9,068 bases of DNA from Actinomycetota bacterium (GTDB lineage Bacteria > Actinomycetota > Humimicrobiia > Humimicrobiales > Humimicrobiaceae), in assembly GCA_016927635.1 (NCBI GenBank), contig JAFGMJ010000054.1, forward strand, positions 1-9,068. Direction: 5' to 3'. This document shows positions 6,674-9,068 of the stretch, piece after piece (position 1 is the stretch's first letter; every line of letters starts with the position of its first letter). A program made the translations under genes and the position numbers. Under the pieces are notes generated by a model. That model worked only from the letters and a program-made list of their open reading frames with translations. It was not told the DNA's origin and made no database searches.

Positions 6674-7681
6674 ATGCAGATATTTGATTTTAAAAAAGCA
6701 ATTGAAAGAAATTATATACGTGTAATTATTGCAATAGTGGTTTTTTTGCTGTCAATGCTTATATTGCTTTATTTCCAGAATCCATTATTAAACGCAGACG
6801 TAGACTATCCGCAATACTCATCATATGTTAATGATTATGTGGGATTTCTTGACAGTAACTGGAAAGATAAAATAGAAAGTGTCTGTTATAAACTTGAACA
6901 GGACACCACTGCCCAGATAGCAGTTGCAATTGTCCCCACTTTGCAGGGGGTCACCCCTGAAGAGTATTCAGTGAGATTATTTGAAAAATGGGGCATAGGC
7001 CAGGAGGATACTGATAACGGAGTCCTTTTACTGATTTCCCCGGAAGGTGAGCCTGGAAACAGGCCGCTTCGCATTGAGGTGGGATATGGGCTTGAAGGCG
7101 CCATAACTGATATTGAAGCAAGAAATATTGTCGATAATACAATAGCGCCACAGCTTCAGTCAGGTGATTTTGGCAGAGCTGTATATGAAGGAGTCAGCGC
7201 AATTGCAAATGAGATATACAGTGAGTATGGATACGAAACGACTGTAGAAACTTTGGAAAGCCCGAAACTTGCATCTTCTGCAGAAAACTTTTTTGAAAAT
7301 ATTTTTTCAAACCCCTGTATTTTTTGCTGTTTACCGGTTTTTTTCATTATAGTCATTATTGCAGTAATAAGGGAAATTCTTAAAAGGAAGTGCCCTAAAT
7401 GCAAGAAAATAAAACTTAAAATTAAAAACACAGTGATACAGCAGGCAACCTATACTACGGGCGGAAAAATGCTTGTTGAAAGAACATGCACATATATTTA
7501 TCCGGACGGTACCCCCTGTGGGTATCATGACCAGCGCACTGTTAATATTCCCAGAAAGACACGCAGCTCTGGTGGAGTTGGAGGCATAGGCGGCTTTGGA
7601 GGGGGCTCTTCAGGAGGAAGCAGCTTTGGCGGCTTTGGAGGCGGCTCCTCTGGAGGCGGCGGTTCAAGCGGAAGGTGGTAA
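6674..7681 (+). CDS. TPM-domain membrane protein with zinc ribbon and Gly/Ser-rich tail
   Basis: A 335-residue membrane protein of the YgcG/TPM (TLP18.3-Psb32-MOLO-1) type. A basic N-terminus precedes transmembrane helix 1 (16-35). The TPM domain spans about 46-186, with the characteristic WGIGQEDTDNGVLLLISP (106-123) and RIEVGYGLEGAITD (133-146). A second hydrophobic segment lies at 214-233. By the positive-inside rule the TPM domain is outside, and the following part is in the cytoplasm. That part has a zinc-ribbon-like set of cysteines (CPKC at 240-243, then C272 and C282) and a Gly/Ser-rich tail (299-335) ending GRW, common in this family. Some TPM proteins have phosphatase activity, but no enzymatic role is assigned. 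It has no clear ribosome site and probably depends on coupling to lemA. Its stop lies just before the sigI start, so they are surely co-transcribed. Confidence 0.9.
   Translation: MQIFDFKKAIERNYIRVIIAIVVFLLSMLILLYFQNPLLNADVDYPQYSSYVNDYVGFLDSNWKDKIESVCYKLEQDTTAQIAVAIVPTLQGVTPEEYSVRLFEKWGIGQEDTDNGVLLLISPEGEPGNRPLRIEVGYGLEGAITDIEARNIVDNTIAPQLQSGDFGRAVYEGVSAIANEIYSEYGYETTVETLESPKLASSAENFFENIFSNPCIFCCLPVFFIIVIIAVIREILKRKCPKCKKIKLKIKNTVIQQATYTTGGKMLVERTCTYIYPDGTPCGYHDQRTVNIPRKTRSSGGVGGIGGFGGGSSGGSSFGGFGGGSSGGGGSSGRW
7589..7656 (+). repeat. Two-copy tandem repeat encoding the Gly/Ser tail
   Basis: Two 29-base blocks (7589-7617 and 7628-7656) agree at 26 positions and are spaced with a 39-base period, which equals 13 codons. 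They encode the repeated peptide GGFGGGSSGG in the tail of the TPM protein. The differences are mostly at third codon positions, so the repeat is being kept as protein. Confidence 0.7.
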
Positions 7682-7682
7682 T

Positions 7683-8402
7683 TTGCTTCATGCGAAAATA
7701 AAAACCCTTGAAGATGCCGTAATGCTTGCCCGGAAAGACAAAAAAGAGTCGGAGAGGCTTATAAATGATTTTAAGCCTTTTATAGCAAGCGTTATACAGA
7801 AGAGGACCGGCAAATATCTTGAATATGGCACGGACGATGAACTGTCCATAGGGCTTATAGCCTTTCATGAAGCGATAAAATCATATGATAAAAATAAAGG
7901 CAAATTTTTAAGTTTTGCAAGGCTTGTAATTACAAATCGTGTTATTGATTATTACCGCAAGCAGTCCCGCAACAAAACCATTTCTCTTGAATATGACGAT
8001 GATGCCGAAGATGCATGCAGCAGCCTTCTCGACAAACAGGCGCTTCTGCAGTATGAGCTTGACAGTGAGGAAGAAGACAGAAAGTTCGAGATCATAGAAT
8101 ATACAAAAGCCCTGAAGAAATGGGGCATAAGCTTTAACGACCTTGTCAAAGTTTCACCCAAACAGGAAGTCCTTAGAAATGAATATAAAAAAATCGCTGT
8201 TTTAATTGCCGGCAATCAAAAGCTTTTGGCTGAACTGGAGAAAAATAAGCGTCTGCCAATTAAAGAACTTGAAAAATTACTGTCCTTACACCGGAAAAAA
8301 ATCGAAAGAGGCCGAATATATATTATAGCCTTGGTAGTGGCTATTATAAACAGATTCAACTTTCTGGAGCTATATGGCAGAGAGCAGGGTGATCTCAAAT
8401 GA
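7683..8402 (+). CDS. sigI: RNA polymerase sigma factor SigI
   Basis: Sigma factor of the SigI family, which directs RNA polymerase to heat-, envelope- or polysaccharide-responsive promoters and is held by the membrane anti-sigma RsgI. From the TTG, 239 residues match family length. Sigma region 2 is at about 25-95, including DDELSIGLIAFHEAIKSYD (51-69) and the GKFLSFARLVITNRVIDYYRK stretch (73-93). The SigI-specific C-terminal domain, which replaces a standard region 4, spans about 135-225, with the HRKKIERGRIYIIAL segment at 203-217. TTG was chosen because homology (LEDAV, 9-13) begins upstream of the first in-frame ATG (7722) and an AAGGTGG site lies at 7672-7678, although its 4-base spacing is short. 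The start sits 2 bases after the TPM stop, and the end overlaps the next gene. Confidence 0.88.
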   Translation: MLHAKIKTLEDAVMLARKDKKESERLINDFKPFIASVIQKRTGKYLEYGTDDELSIGLIAFHEAIKSYDKNKGKFLSFARLVITNRVIDYYRKQSRNKTISLEYDDDAEDACSSLLDKQALLQYELDSEEEDRKFEIIEYTKALKKWGISFNDLVKVSPKQEVLRNEYKKIAVLIAGNQKLLAELEKNKRLPIKELEKLLSLHRKKIERGRIYIIALVVAIINRFNFLELYGREQGDLK

Positions 8403-9068
8403 TTTATGCACAGGCAGTCATAGTAGAAATAAATCGAAACTACAGTATAGTAATGACTCCTGACGGCCAGTTTTTAAAGCAGGATATTCCTGCTGGAAAA
8501 TATGAAATAGGCGACACTGTAATTGTGTCACTAACTGAAGAAAACAAAAAGGGGGAAAATGCTTTTGTTTTCCGTTTAGCAAGCCGCATTGCAGTGGGTT
8601 TTGCTGCTTGCGCAATAATTGCCCTGGGCTCATATTTTGGTATACAGTACTTACAGCCGGAATCAAATACATTCACTGCCAGGATGGAAGAAAATGGCGA
8701 TAAAGTGATTGTACAGGCAAATGTGGAGCAAAATTATTCTGAGACTTTAATTGCCGGCGAATCTGAAACAGATATTGCAGAAGATGCAGGTGAGCAAAAA
8801 ATGCTTACGGATTTGCCGGAAAATGAAACTGTTGAAAGCGATTTAAGCCCGGAAGCCGGGCAGGTGCAGGAAAAAATGTTAAGCCCTGAAATAGAGTCAA
8901 TGCCTGTTCTGTATGAAGGAAACTACAATCTGGATGAATTAAATACTGCTTTTGCTATTGATTATGAAGATATAAAAATAGATTACCATGTTGGAGATGC
9001 TATTGTACCTGAAGACAGCAGACAGACTGGAAAATCTCTATTTTTTAATTTTATCCAGAATAAAAAGA
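8399..9068 (+). CDS. rsgI: RsgI-like anti-sigma factor, 3' end beyond window
   Basis: Open for at least 223 codons to the window edge. The ATG overlaps the sigI stop in an ATGA junction, and AGGGTGATC at 8386-8394 serves as ribosome site. Residues 1-45 match the RsgI N-terminal anti-sigma domain that binds SigI (AVIVEINRNYSIVMTPDGQF at 6-25, then PAGKYEIGDTVIV at 31-43). A single transmembrane helix spans about 62-84. The visible outer part (85-223) is acidic, low in complexity between 110 and 165 and has no recognised sensor domain. Clostridial RsgI proteins usually carry a conserved Asn-Pro-containing domain just after the membrane helix, which serves for self-cleavage; I do not see it here. 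Assignment rests on the N-terminal domain, the topology and the adjacency to sigI. Confidence 0.82.
   Translation, partial: MIYAQAVIVEINRNYSIVMTPDGQFLKQDIPAGKYEIGDTVIVSLTEENKKGENAFVFRLASRIAVGFAACAIIALGSYFGIQYLQPESNTFTARMEENGDKVIVQANVEQNYSETLIAGESETDIAEDAGEQKMLTDLPENETVESDLSPEAGQVQEKMLSPEIESMPVLYEGNYNLDELNTAFAIDYEDIKIDYHVGDAIVPEDSRQTGKSLFFNFIQNKK

Noticed and set aside
6933..6958. GGGG/CCCC arms within the TPM gene that could form alternative hairpins.
   Set aside because: They fall within conserved coding sequence of the TPM domain and have no nearby regulatory context.
7511..7540. ACCCCC box as a possible SigI-type -35 upstream of sigI.
   Set aside because: No CGAA/CGTA -10 is found at the right distance (only CGCA, too far), and it lies in conserved TPM coding sequence. 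The ACCCC at 5971 before lemA likewise has no matching -10.
7596..7682. Extension of the sigI frame upstream into the TPM gene.
   Set aside because: The extra residues are an Ala/Glu-rich out-of-frame reading of the Gly/Ser repeat; SigI homology only begins after 7683.

Overview
The window is AT-rich DNA from a bacterium, most likely an anaerobe. It encodes a formate/nitrite-type channel and a thioredoxin reductase, and shows no respiratory genes. Non-ATG starts are common: TTG for trxB, lemA and sigI, and GTG for the amidase-like gene. The taxonomic signals are mixed. A SigI/RsgI sigma/anti-sigma pair is typical of Bacillota (Bacillus, Clostridia). A thioredoxin reductase directly followed by a cytoplasmic, two-PG-binding-domain amidase homologue recalls the trxB-trxC-cwlM cluster of Actinomycetota. 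I infer a clostridial Bacillota or a low-GC, deep-branching Actinomycetota-like lineage and cannot decide between them from sequence alone.

Layout. Positions 18-917 (minus strand) hold an FNT-family channel. A 364-base divergent intergenic region (918-1281) carries a near-consensus promoter facing right and overlapping inverted repeats that look like an operator. From 1282 everything is on the plus strand. A small ribbon-helix-helix-like protein (1282-1518), thioredoxin reductase (1540-2487) and a CwlM-like pseudo-amidase (2507-3568) are closely spaced. Next comes a histone-deacetylase-family protein joined in frame to a membrane/lipoprotein-like NTF2-type domain (3586-5265). After a short gap, grpE (5351-5962) stands without hrcA, dnaK or dnaJ. 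The last block is lemA (6032-6661), a TPM-domain membrane protein (6674-7681), the sigma factor sigI (7683-8402) and an rsgI-like anti-sigma gene that overlaps sigI by 4 bases and runs off the window end (8399-9068).

How the genes may work together. Two envelope-related groups stand out. The first pairs a thiol-redox enzyme with an amidase homologue that has lost its zinc-binding histidines and has no signal peptide. This matches a regulator of cell-wall synthesis, as established for mycobacterial CwlM, rather than a hydrolase. The second links LemA and TPM membrane proteins to an extracytoplasmic-signal sigma/anti-sigma pair, which suggests a membrane-stress or surface-sensing circuit. The RsgI ectodomain, as far as visible, does not show the Asn-Pro juxtamembrane motif usual for clostridial RsgI. 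No tRNA, rRNA, CRISPR array, insertion sequence or phage gene was recognised.
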